Assembly: GCA_041476545.1 (NCBI GenBank)
Contig: JBGOTP010000316.1
Location: 1 to 5,991 of the forward strand
Direction of reading: 5' to 3'
Length of the DNA stretch: 5,991 bases
Source of the DNA: JBGOTP01 sp041476545
GTDB lineage: Bacteria; Acidobacteriota; Vicinamibacteria; Vicinamibacterales; CAVVIG01
This document shows, piece after piece, positions 1-5,991 of the stretch (position 1 is its first letter; the number at the start of each line of letters is the position of its first letter). The position numbers and the translations under genes were made by a program. A model generated the notes under the pieces. The model made no database searches. It saw only the letters and a program-made list of their open reading frames with translations, and had not been told where the DNA came from.

Positions 1-1
1 G

Positions 2-1093
2 AAGCTGAAGGCGGGCCGCCCGTACGCGAAAGAGAAGACCGGCCTGATCCGCGTGCCGGCCTCGGTCGGCGGCGTGTCGGTCGAAAACCTGATCGAGATT
101 CCCACCGAGTACGACCCCGCGAAGAAGTGGGAGCTGCGCGTGCAGCTGCACGGCGGCGTGGGGCGCGAGCCGCAGGCAGGCCGGCAGCCGCAGTCGTTGC
201 GCATCCCCGGCGAAAGCCAGATCTACATAGAGCCGCAGGCGTCCGAGGACGCAGCCTGGTGGCACACGAGCCAGGTGGACAACATCCTCGGGCTCCTCGA
301 CAGCGTGAAGCGCAAGTACAACGTCGACGAGACGCGGACCTACATCACGGGTATCTCTGACGGCGGCACCGGCGTCTACTTCTTCGCGATGCGCGAGCCC
401 AACGCGTGGTCCGCGTGCCTGACGCTCAACGGCCATCCGCTCGTCCTCGCGAATCGCGAGGCGCGCATCGAGGGCAACCTGTACCTCGGCAACCTCGCCA
501 ACTGCCCGCTCTACATCGTCAACGGCGATCACGATCCGCTGTATCCGGCCGATTCGGTCGCGCCGATCGTCGACGCGATGCGCCACGCCGGCGTGTCGCC
601 GATCTTCCGCGTGAAGGAGAACTCGCAGCACAATACGAGCTGGTGGCCGGAGGAGCGCGCGCCGTACGAGAAATTCGTCCACGACCATCCGCGCGCGGCG
701 AATCCGGATCGGCTGTCGTGGGAAACCGACCGCACGGACCGGTTCAATCGCCTCCGGTGGCTGATCATCGACAAGCTGGGCGTGAGGAAGTCCGACCAGG
801 GCCTCGAGGACGTGAACGTATTCCCGCGCCCGCGGAGGGTTCCCACGGGCCGTATCGACATCGAGCGTCACGGCAATGCATTCGAGGCAAAAACGCGCGG
901 CGTCAGCGACCTCACGCTGCTGCTCTCGCCGGACGCGATCGATTTCACCAAGCCGGTGCAGGTGACCGTCAACGGCGCGCCCGCATTCAGCGGGATGGCG
1001 AAGAAGGACGTCGCGACCCTTCTGAAATGGGCCGCGCGCGACAACGATCGAACGAGTCTCTACGGCGCCGAGCTGCACGTCGCGGTGCCGTAA
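2..1093 (+). CDS. Alpha/beta hydrolase-fold esterase/peptidase-like protein, 5' partial
   Basis: This is the 3' part of a serine hydrolase of the alpha/beta fold, probably an esterase or peptidase; the substrate cannot be read from the sequence. The frame is open back to the window edge, so the true start lies upstream. An internal GTG at 53 could serve as a start, but residues before it (KLKAGRPYAKEKTG...) read as normal protein. Counting from that GTG, an oxyanion-hole-like LRVQLHGGVG is at residues 28-37, the nucleophile elbow G-I-S-D-G-G has Ser102 (codon 356-358), the likely acid is Asp161 or Asp159 in NGDHDPLYP, and the likely base is His193 in NSQHNTSWW. A further C-terminal segment (about 260-346) contains LTLLLSPDAIDF and VTVNGAPAFSG and resembles a small beta domain often appended in this group. 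All triad members look present. The stop TAA at 1091-1093 abuts the next gene, suggesting co-transcription. Fold assignment is firm; the exact family is not. Confidence 0.86.
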   Translation, partial: KLKAGRPYAKEKTGLIRVPASVGGVSVENLIEIPTEYDPAKKWELRVQLHGGVGREPQAGRQPQSLRIPGESQIYIEPQASEDAAWWHTSQVDNILGLLDSVKRKYNVDETRTYITGISDGGTGVYFFAMREPNAWSACLTLNGHPLVLANREARIEGNLYLGNLANCPLYIVNGDHDPLYPADSVAPIVDAMRHAGVSPIFRVKENSQHNTSWWPEERAPYEKFVHDHPRAANPDRLSWETDRTDRFNRLRWLIIDKLGVRKSDQGLEDVNVFPRPRRVPTGRIDIERHGNAFEAKTRGVSDLTLLLSPDAIDFTKPVQVTVNGAPAFSGMAKKDVATLLKWAARDNDRTSLYGAELHVAVP

Positions 1094-1585
1094 GTGCCTC
1101 TTCCGCCCGACGCCGTGATCCGCCGCGCGACAAGGGCGGATCTCCCCGCGCTCGGCACGCTGGGCGCGTGGCTCCTCCGCACGCACCACGCCTTCGATCC
1201 CCAGCGCTTCATGGCGCCGCGCGACGATCCCGAGACAGGCTACGCCTGGTTTCTCGGCACGCAGCTCATGGAAGACGACGTCGCCGTGTTCGTCGCCGAA
1301 CGCGGCGGCAGGGTGATCGGCTACGTCTACGCCGGCCTCGAGCCGCAGTCGTGGAAGGAGTTGCGCGAAGCGGCAGGCTTCATCCACGACGTCGTTGTTG
1401 CGAAGGAAGGGCAGCGACTCGGCATTGCGAGTGCGCTGCTCGACGCTGCCTGCGCGTGGCTAGGTTCGATCGGCGCGCCGAGGGTGGTGCTCTGGACGGC
1501 AGACAAGAACGAGGGGGCGCAGCGGCTTTTCACGGGTCTCGGCTTCCGGCGGACGATGATCGAGATGACGCGCGAGCTGGACTGA
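1094..1585 (+). CDS. GNAT-family N-acetyltransferase
   Basis: A 163-residue single-domain GNAT protein that would transfer an acetyl group from acetyl-CoA to an unknown amine. The N-terminal strand IRRATRADLPAL (9-20) is typical of the family. Motif A is DVVVAKEGQRLGIASALL (99-116), where Q107-R-L-G110-I-A112 fits the Q/R-x-x-G-x-G/A acetyl-CoA pyrophosphate loop. Motif B follows as NEGAQRLFTGLGF (139-151), the usual N-x-x-A-x-x-L/F-Y/F-x-x-x-G-F pattern with Phe in place of Tyr. Length is normal for a minimal GNAT. The chosen start is the GTG directly after the hydrolase TAA; no good Shine-Dalgarno is visible, so translation probably depends on re-initiation after the upstream gene. A second GTG at 1115, just before IRRATRADL, is an alternative that would remove seven residues. 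The substrate is not predictable. Confidence 0.88.
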   Translation: MPLPPDAVIRRATRADLPALGTLGAWLLRTHHAFDPQRFMAPRDDPETGYAWFLGTQLMEDDVAVFVAERGGRVIGYVYAGLEPQSWKELREAAGFIHDVVVAKEGQRLGIASALLDAACAWLGSIGAPRVVLWTADKNEGAQRLFTGLGFRRTMIEMTRELD

Positions 1586-1591
1586 GGTCGG

Positions 1592-1606
1592 GCGCCCAGA
1601 GGGCGC
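1592..1606 (+). other. Short GC hairpin after the GNAT gene
   Basis: A perfect six-base stem (GCGCCC, 1592-1597, with GGGCGC, 1601-1606) closes a three-base AGA loop, six bases after the GNAT stop. It could weakly end transcription of the hydrolase-GNAT unit. No T-run follows, so it is not a canonical intrinsic terminator and may be chance in GC-rich DNA. Confidence 0.25.
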
Positions 1607-1618
1607 GCCACGTAATCG

Positions 1619-1648
1619 ATAACGGACATAACGGTCTGAGTGTATAAG
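1619..1648 (+). promoter_or_regulatory. Possible promoter with a direct repeat, upstream of the NHL gene
   Basis: TATAAG (1643-1648) resembles a -10 box and lies 64 bases before the preferred ATG of the NHL-repeat gene. Two exact copies of ATAACGG (1619-1625 and 1628-1634), nine bases apart, cover the place where a -35 box would sit, and no TTGACA-like hexamer is present. A regulator bound to the repeat could replace a -35 contact. This is inference from position and local low GC in an otherwise GC-rich region; no experiment or family match supports it. Confidence 0.25.
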
Positions 1649-1702
1649 GATGCGCCGAGTTCTGACGCGAAGACCGACCAGTGGAATCTCGGCTGAACGA
1701 GC

Positions 1703-1706
1703 GGAG
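1703..1706 (+). promoter_or_regulatory. Ribosome binding site that fixes the NHL gene start
   Basis: GGAG lies six bases before the ATG at 1713, a good Shine-Dalgarno position. The earlier in-frame ATG at 1650 has only AAGG directly against it, too close to work, and would place an Arg-rich 21-residue extension ahead of a clear signal peptide. The site therefore favours 1713. Confidence 0.65.
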
Positions 1707-1712
1707 AACACC

Positions 1713-2831
1713 ATGATGAATTTGACGAGAGGACGCGCGACCGGGATCGCCGTCGTGCTTGGCCTGTGCCTGGGAATCGCGGGCTCGCTGCCCGGGCAGG
1801 TCACAGCCCAATCGAAGCCGGCCGCCAAAATCCCGCAGTTCAAGTACGACCCGTTCTGGCCCAAGCCACTGCCGGACGGATGGGTGCTTGGCTCGGTGGG
1901 CAGCGTCTGCGTCGACGCACAGGATCACGTGTTCGTCCTGACCCGCGGGTTGCCGGAGCTCAAAGAGCAGGGCCTGGCCACACCAGCGCCGCCGGTGCTC
2001 GAATTCGACGTCGACGGCAACCTGGTCAACTCGTGGGGCAATCGCGACGTGATGGCGAAAACCCAGCACGGCTGCTTCGTCGACAAGCAGGGTAACTTCT
2101 GGACCGCGGGCAACAACGACGGCATCGTGCAGAAGTACACGCACGACGGGAGCAAGCTGCTGCTGCAGATCGGAACCAAAGGGGTGATGGACAGCGCGGA
2201 CGGCACCGCGATGGGCGTGGGGTTGAATGCGAGCCGTACGTCGCTGTTCAAACCGACGCAAATTGCGGTCGACCCGGGCAACGGCGAGATTTACATCTCG
2301 GATGGTTACGGGAACAAGCGCGTCGTCGTGTTCGATCGCGACGGCCACTACCTCCGGCAATGGGGCCGGCAGGCGACCCAGGCCGAGACCGACGCGGGCG
2401 TCGGCGGGGTCTTTCTGAGCCCCGTGCACTGCGTGGTGATCGGCAACGACGGCCTGGTGTACGTCTGCGACCGGCTTGGCGACAGGGTCGAAGTGTTCGA
2501 CAAGATGGGGACGTTCAAGAGGAACATTCGCATCGAGAGCAAGACCGCCCATCGCACGGGCTCCGCCAACGCCGTCGGCACCGCCGGGTGGGTGAGTTTC
2601 TCGCCCGATCCAGCCCAGACGTTCATGTATGTCGCCAACGGCGCGGACAACGTGATTCATATCCTCGACCGTGCGACAGGACAGGTGCTCGGGAAATTCG
2701 GCCGGTCGGGCAACCAGAGCGGTGACTTTACCGATCCGCATGGCATGGCCGTCGACTCGAAGGGCAACGTCATCGTCGGTGAAGTGCCGTATGGCGGGAA
2801 GCTCCAGATGTGGAGAGCGGTCCGTCGGTAG
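1713..2831 (+). CDS. Secreted NHL-repeat six-bladed beta-propeller protein
   Basis: A 372-residue exported beta-propeller protein of the NHL type. It has a signal peptide (n-region MMNLTRGR, hydrophobic core about 11-27, likely cleavage after V-T-A at residue 32) and then FKYDPFWPKPLPDGWVLG, an opening common in acidobacterial propellers of this kind. Six blade-like units follow: about 61-100 (SVCVDAQDHVFVLTRG), 118-154 (GCFVDKQGNFWTAG), 180-218 (PTQIAVDPGNGEIYISDG), 236-272 (VHCVVIGNDGLVYVCD), 292-330 (WVSFSPDPAQTFMYVANG) and 340-367 (PHGMAVDSKGNVIVGE). Each shows the pattern hydrophobic strand, D-x-x-G/N, then I/V-Y/F-V strand. Such propellers bind ligands or proteins, and some relatives are annotated as peptidyl-alpha-hydroxyglycine amidating lyase-like, but no catalytic role can be claimed here. 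It has its own ribosome binding site and probably its own promoter. The start could be 1650 (393 residues), which I think unlikely. Confidence 0.85.
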   Translation: MMNLTRGRATGIAVVLGLCLGIAGSLPGQVTAQSKPAAKIPQFKYDPFWPKPLPDGWVLGSVGSVCVDAQDHVFVLTRGLPELKEQGLATPAPPVLEFDVDGNLVNSWGNRDVMAKTQHGCFVDKQGNFWTAGNNDGIVQKYTHDGSKLLLQIGTKGVMDSADGTAMGVGLNASRTSLFKPTQIAVDPGNGEIYISDGYGNKRVVVFDRDGHYLRQWGRQATQAETDAGVGGVFLSPVHCVVIGNDGLVYVCDRLGDRVEVFDKMGTFKRNIRIESKTAHRTGSANAVGTAGWVSFSPDPAQTFMYVANGADNVIHILDRATGQVLGKFGRSGNQSGDFTDPHGMAVDSKGNVIVGEVPYGGKLQMWRAVRR

Positions 2832-3175
2832 GGCGGGCGTCACCCCGCTCATCACCCGACGTTCGTAGAGACGGACCTTCCCGCCTTCGCTGAGAGCTTC
2901 GGCGGGCAAGCCTACGCGACGAGGAGTCTGGCTCGGCGCCGACTGCGTCGCTGCTCCTTCACCACGATCTGAACGTCGCTTCCAAGCAGCACCAGGAATG
3001 CACGCTCTTCGACGGGCTGCGGCCAATGTCGTGTCCCGCTCGACATGGGCGGGCTCACAATCGGCGCGGGGATCGACGACGAGTCAACGCCCCAGCCAGA
3101 GCCCGCGTCCGCCGCAAGCGCAAGCGAAGAGGTTCACCCTGGAACGCGGAGCCGTGGGCGCACACGAGCGCGACT
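2832..3175. other. Intergenic region between convergent genes
   Basis: This 344-base stretch separates the + strand NHL gene from the - strand PQQ-like pseudogene. The only structure I can support is the palindromic element at 2864-2916. The short reading frames after about 2998 have no family features, no ribosome binding sites and Arg/Ser-rich composition typical of out-of-frame GC-rich DNA. I see no canonical terminator with a T-run, no RNA gene and no recognisable gene remnant in 2917-3175. Confidence 0.6.
2864..2916. repeat. REP-like intergenic palindromic element
   Basis: A nested imperfect inverted repeat: outer arms CGTAG (2864-2868) and CTACG (2912-2916), inner arms CCCGCC (2880-2885) and GGCGGG (2901-2906), with CTTCG/GCTTCGGC motifs between. 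There is no T-run, so it is a poor intrinsic terminator, although an RNA hairpin between convergent genes could still stop or protect transcripts. The style, including AGACGGACCTTC and GCTTCGGCGGGCAAGCC, resembles dispersed repeats I associate with Acidobacteriota intergenic DNA. Only one copy is in the window, so its dispersed nature is inferred. Confidence 0.5.
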
Positions 3176-4415
3176 CTATTTCGACGGCGCGAGTTTTCCT
3201 GTCTTCGCGTCGATTGCCGAGAGATACCCCTGGTCCACTCTGTTCGTGCCGAAGTAGCTCACCGTCTCGGAGATCGAGAAAATTCTTCCGCCATAGATCA
3301 ACTCGGCTGAACCCAGTCCCTTCGCGGACCATAACTGCTTGCCCGTGACTGCATCAAGCGCGTAGAGAGGCTCGCTGCCCGCATAGACGACTCCATCATG
3401 TATCAGCACAACGTCGGGGGAGCCGCTCACGCCCTTGGACCACTGTTCCTGCCCCGTGGAGAGGGCAAGCGCGTGAAGCGTGCCTTTCCGCGCCAGTGAA
3501 TCTTTGCGAGTCACCACGTAGACGTGTCGGTCGTCCGCCCGGAGTTTGTCGGCAATCGCATCCGCGCTGAAAGCCCAGAGCTGGCGTCCTGTTTCCAGTC
3601 CAAAGGCCAACAGACTTTTGTCAGTGGCCAAGTAGACCGTGTCACCTCCGATCAGAATCGGCGGCGTGTCCCATAGACGCTCCGCGCCGACCATCCACTT
3701 CACCTGCCCGTCGGCCGCATCGACCGCGTACAGCGTTACACCGTGGGTCGATGAAGAAAACGTCGCGAAACACACAAGCCCCTTTGCCCTGACCGGCGCC
3801 GTGATGCCTGTGATCCCCGTGCCCCACCAAGGTCTTCACCAGCCACTTCCTCTCGCCGGTGAGCGCCTCCACGGCGTGGAGGCCGCCCTCGGTTACGAAG
3901 TAAGTAGTGCCATCCTTGAGCACGGCAGCCGGGATTGGATAAGGTCCGCTAAGGGATGCCATCCCGCCGCCAGCCTCATACGACCATTTCTTCTTCCCCG
4001 TCGCGGCGTCGATGGCATAGAACCGGTGGTCGCCTGCGCCGATAAAGACCGTCCCATTCGCGACCGCTGGCGTCATGTCCACTCTTCTTCTTCCCTCTCT
4101 CCGTAGCTGTTCCGCGAAATTCTCAGCTACGTCGATCGCGCTGCTACCAGGGGGCACGGTTAGCACTTGGGCACTGGAGGTCGCGGGCGAGAGGTTTTCC
4201 CCAGTCTGAAAGCGCCACTTGGTGTCCCCAGTCACGGGGTCCAGGGCGTAGACCGCACCATCAGCCGATCCCACCTACAGGACGCCATCGACAATGACGG
4301 GACTCGAACCACTCCCGTCAAGCTTGACCCTCCAGCCTGGGGTCGGCTGGGAGCCAGATGACTGGGCCTGCGCGCGATCAGCCCCACAGTTCGAATGGCG
4401 AAAAAAGTCTTGCAA
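3176..4415 (-). pseudogene. PQQ-like beta-propeller repeat protein, disrupted
   Basis: Reading both frames together gives about 410 residues of a BamB/quinoprotein-like propeller. Eight copies of the A-x-[DE]-x-x-[TD]-G motif are visible, most ending in W: ALDPVTGDTKW, AIDAATGKKKW, AVEALTGERKW, AVDAADGQVKW, AFGLETGRQLW, ALALSTGQEQW, ALDAVTGKQLW and a last AIDAKTGKLA. The 5' part is read at 3826-4334 and the 3' part at 3176-3821. Three faults break it. First, TAG at 4275-4277 interrupts the first blade (PVIVDGVL*VGSADG), where related proteins have Tyr. Second, an extra base, most simply one C in the CCCC run 3822-3825, shifts the frame; removing it restores VGTGITGITAPV. Third, there is no in-frame ATG or GTG between the upstream gene's stop and the TAG, only a TTG at 4413-4415, and no hydrophobic signal peptide, although an AQAQSS segment like a post-signal sequence remains. 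The 3' end (stop TAG at 3176-3178) looks natural. Sequencing or assembly error could explain the frameshift and possibly the stop, less easily the missing start. Confidence 0.82.
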
Positions 4416-4521
4416 GCGGGCCGGGTGGTCGTCGAATGGCGGGCTGAGGACGGAAAATGGCGCGCCACGGTCCTCGAATGGTGAGGTGTGGATGGAAAAC
4501 AGCGCGCGATGGTCGTCAAAT
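4391..4521. repeat. Degenerate tandem array of 42-base units
   Basis: The motif TCGAATGGCG or a close variant recurs at 4391, 4432, 4474 and, weakened (TCAAATCACG), at 4516, giving spacings of 41, 42 and 42 bases. The units at 4432-4473 and 4474-4515 match at 32 of 42 positions by my count; the 4391 unit keeps mainly its first ten bases and its last few. The array fills the gap between the stop of the membrane protein gene and the start region of the PQQ-like pseudogene. Because 42 is a multiple of three, all - strand frames carry 14-residue repeats, for example FDDHRALFSIHTSP then FEDRGAPFSVLSPP. That does not show the array is translated. Confidence 0.65.
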
Positions 4522-5987
4522 CACGGGGCGACACGTGCGGTGAGCGATGGTGGCGTCGCGGGCAGCACGGAGCGCGGCCGCGGATCGCGAATCGGCGGCG
4601 GCTCGATGGTCGGTCCGCTCGGGCGCAGCAGATCAAAGAGGTAGATGGTTCCTGGAATCCGATACGCGCGGTAGGCGAGCGCCGGCGCCATCCGTAGATC
4701 GCCCAGCTTGTTGCTCCCCGCGAACCGGCGCGTGAACACCGGCATCTCCCAGTCCTCGACCAGCACGTATGGATGCCGCCCCTGCAGTTGCAGCCAGTCA
4801 ACCGCGCGATCGAGCCACGCCTCATCGAGCAGATCGAATCTCATCGTCGCGCGACCCGCGTAGTAGCGCACCGAGCCCACGTGCATCGACGCCAGAATCA
4901 TTGCCGAGGGCTCCGTCTGCGCTTCAACGAGCTTCGCAATCGTTGCGTAGCGGCGCTCGCCCTCATCGGCGGTGAAGACGTTACGCCGTGCGGTCACCGT
5001 GAGGCCATTAATCCCAAGCGCGAGCATCGCTATGACCGTCAGCTCGCGTCCCCATTTCACGCGCCCATCAAATAGCCACGCAATGCCCGCGGCGGTTCCG
5101 ATGAACATCGCCGGCCACGCGGGTAGCAGGAAGCGGAGAAACCACCACGCGTCGAACGCAGGGTAGACGGAGTAGAGCGCCCATACCGCGACCAGCACAC
5201 AGGCGAGGAGCCGCGCGCCCGCGCGCGCCGCAGCGTCCGGCCAGACCCGCGCTGGAGCGATGAGCAGCGCGACCACTCCGATGGTCGCGAATGGAGTCTG
5301 CGTTTCGATGAACCAACGGGCGTACGACGCCAGCGTCGCCGGGATGTGTGCCAGCGAGAAGATTGCGGTCAGGTCGCCATAGCCGGACGACAGCGGCGAG
5401 CCGTAGAGCCAGTTATTGATCGCGGCAACCGCAAGGCAGCCGGGTAGCGCGCCGAGGGCGAATGCGACTGCGCGCCCGAAGGCGCGCGTCGCAGGGGCCG
5501 GCTTGAGCCGGCCCGCGAGTATCAGCCACACCGCGAGCACCGCCGCGATCGGCGCCAGGTTCGGGCGGATGAGAATCGCCACCGACGCTGCGAGCCCGGC
5601 CGCCACCGCGTTCGGAACTGTCAGGCCGAGAATCCAATATGTCGCCAGGGCCCAGGACGCCGCGGCGGGAACGTCGCTCATCTGCGACTTGAACATCATG
5701 AGGAAGGTCGGGCTCGTGGCGACCAGCCACGCGCCGCCAAGCCCGATCGAGTCCGATCCGAGCCTCCGCCCGATCAGGAACGTTGCCCAGACGAGCAGGG
5801 CGCCCGACAGCGGCGCAACGAGAAACGCCGCGGCGTGTCCTGCAACGCGCTTGAAGATCGCCATGAGCAGCGGCAGCCCGGGGCCGGTCACAGGAGTGAT
5901 CGCGGTCTCGTTCGGCACCGTGCGATACCCGAGCGGCGTGAACGTGACGAGCGCATTCGGCCACGGCGCGGCGTCGGCGATCGGCAC
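4521..5987 (-). CDS. GT39/PMT-like polytopic membrane glycosyltransferase, 5' partial
   Basis: The frame is open to the window edge, so the 488 residues lack the true N terminus; the GTG at 5985-5987 is only the first possible codon. The protein is an integral membrane protein with about ten hydrophobic segments, roughly at 52-74, 83-97, 108-125, 127-140, 144-158, 170-190, 232-246, 258-278, 283-305 and 315-330, then a soluble tail (about 340-488). GPGLPLLMA (35-43) and QMSDVPAAA (102-110) match motifs common in ArnT/PMT-like (GT39, PMT_2) lipid-linked sugar transferases of the inner membrane. The first periplasmic loop with the catalytic acid would lie beyond the window, so activity cannot be judged. 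The tail contains ILASMHVGSVRYYAGR, which resembles the C-terminal region of such proteins. Residues about 159-165 (GRLKPAP) are encoded by a perfect palindrome between two membrane segments. Sugar donor and acceptor are unknown. The TGA stop (4521-4523) touches the 42-base repeat array. Confidence 0.78.
   Translation of the reverse strand: MPIADAAPWPNALVTFTPLGYRTVPNETAITPVTGPGLPLLMAIFKRVAGHAAAFLVAPLSGALLVWATFLIGRRLGSDSIGLGGAWLVATSPTFLMMFKSQMSDVPAAASWALATYWILGLTVPNAVAAGLAASVAILIRPNLAPIAAVLAVWLILAGRLKPAPATRAFGRAVAFALGALPGCLAVAAINNWLYGSPLSSGYGDLTAIFSLAHIPATLASYARWFIETQTPFATIGVVALLIAPARVWPDAAARAGARLLACVLVAVWALYSVYPAFDAWWFLRFLLPAWPAMFIGTAAGIAWLFDGRVKWGRELTVIAMLALGINGLTVTARRNVFTADEGERRYATIAKLVEAQTEPSAMILASMHVGSVRYYAGRATMRFDLLDEAWLDRAVDWLQLQGRHPYVLVEDWEMPVFTRRFAGSNKLGDLRMAPALAYRAYRIPGTIYLFDLLRPSGPTIEPPPIRDPRPRSVLPATPPSLTARVAP
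5495..5514. repeat. Perfect 20-base palindrome inside the membrane protein gene
   Basis: Nine-base arms GGGCCGGCT (5495-5503) and AGCCGGCCC (5506-5514) surround a TG spacer. It encodes residues about 159-165 (GRLKPAP) in a hydrophilic stretch between two membrane segments. The peptide recalls the LKPAP translation of short dispersed GC palindromes seen in several bacterial genomes, so it may be a mini-repeat inserted in frame. Only one copy is in the window. Confidence 0.5.
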
Positions 5988-5991
5988 CGGC

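Noticed and set aside
406..1647. A 413-codon + strand reading frame overlapping the hydrolase and GNAT genes
   Set aside because: The translation is strongly Arg/Ala-rich and without motifs, while the other frame holds intact hydrolase and GNAT signatures. It is a frame shadow.
1650..1712. An upstream ATG extending the NHL-repeat protein by 21 residues
   Set aside because: It has no properly spaced ribosome binding site, and the extension is Arg-rich ahead of a complete signal peptide that starts at 1713.
2880..2906. Intrinsic terminator after the NHL gene
   Set aside because: The stem is six bases with a fifteen-base loop, and no T-run follows on either strand. It fits better as part of a REP-like repeat.
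1530..3026. A 498-codon open reading frame on the - strand opposite the NHL-repeat gene
   Set aside because: It runs antisense to a gene with a clear signal peptide and six propeller blades. Its product is His/Arg/Val-rich without a recognisable domain, as expected from the reverse frame of GC-rich DNA.
3639..4106. A 155-codon + strand reading frame
   Set aside because: It lies antisense to the PQQ-like propeller sequence and shows no family features; the - strand has the repeated A-x-D-x-x-T-G-x-x-x-W motifs.
4294..4644. A + strand reading frame with repeated SSNG and EN peptide units that could be a repeat protein
   Set aside because: The periodicity comes from the 42-base DNA repeat. The rest of the frame is antisense to two real genes, and no signal peptide is seen.
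4232..4825. A 197-codon - strand reading frame crossing from the membrane protein gene into the propeller region
   Set aside because: It is out of frame with both and Arg/Ser/Thr-rich. It stays open across the gap because the 42-base repeat keeps all three - strand frames free of stops there.

Overview
The window is high-GC bacterial DNA. The gene types are a family alpha/beta hydrolase with its own C-terminal domain, a secreted NHL six-bladed propeller, a PQQ-type propeller and a GT39-like membrane protein, interspersed with short GC-rich palindromic repeats. Together these suggest a soil-type Acidobacteriota genome, perhaps of the Vicinamibacteria. That assignment rests on protein style and repeat style and is an inference; there is no rRNA or other marker gene here.

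Layout, left to right. On the + strand are the 3' part of an alpha/beta hydrolase (2-1093, open at the window edge) and a GNAT acetyltransferase whose GTG start directly follows the hydrolase stop codon (1094-1585). After a 127-base gap with a possible weak promoter and a clear ribosome binding site comes a secreted NHL-repeat propeller protein (1713-2831). A 344-base gap between convergent genes (2832-3175) holds one palindromic REP-like element (2864-2916) and nothing else I can support.

The right half reads on the - strand. A GT39/PMT-like polytopic membrane protein (4521-5987, lacking its N terminus at the window edge) is followed by a short degenerate tandem array of 42-base units (4391-4521). 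Next is a PQQ-like eight-repeat beta-propeller gene (3176-4415) that looks broken: it has no credible start or signal peptide, an in-frame TAG where a Tyr codon is expected, and a +1 frameshift in a CCCC run.

The hydrolase and GNAT genes are probably co-transcribed. The NHL gene appears to be its own unit. The membrane protein and the broken propeller gene share orientation, but nothing shows a joint function. I see no CRISPR array, RNA gene, transposase, phage gene, toxin-antitoxin pair or defence system, and I do not think the window holds a new multi-gene system. The most notable signals are the decayed (or mis-assembled) PQQ gene, the codon-multiple tandem repeat at its 5' end, and a perfect palindrome lying in frame inside the membrane protein gene.
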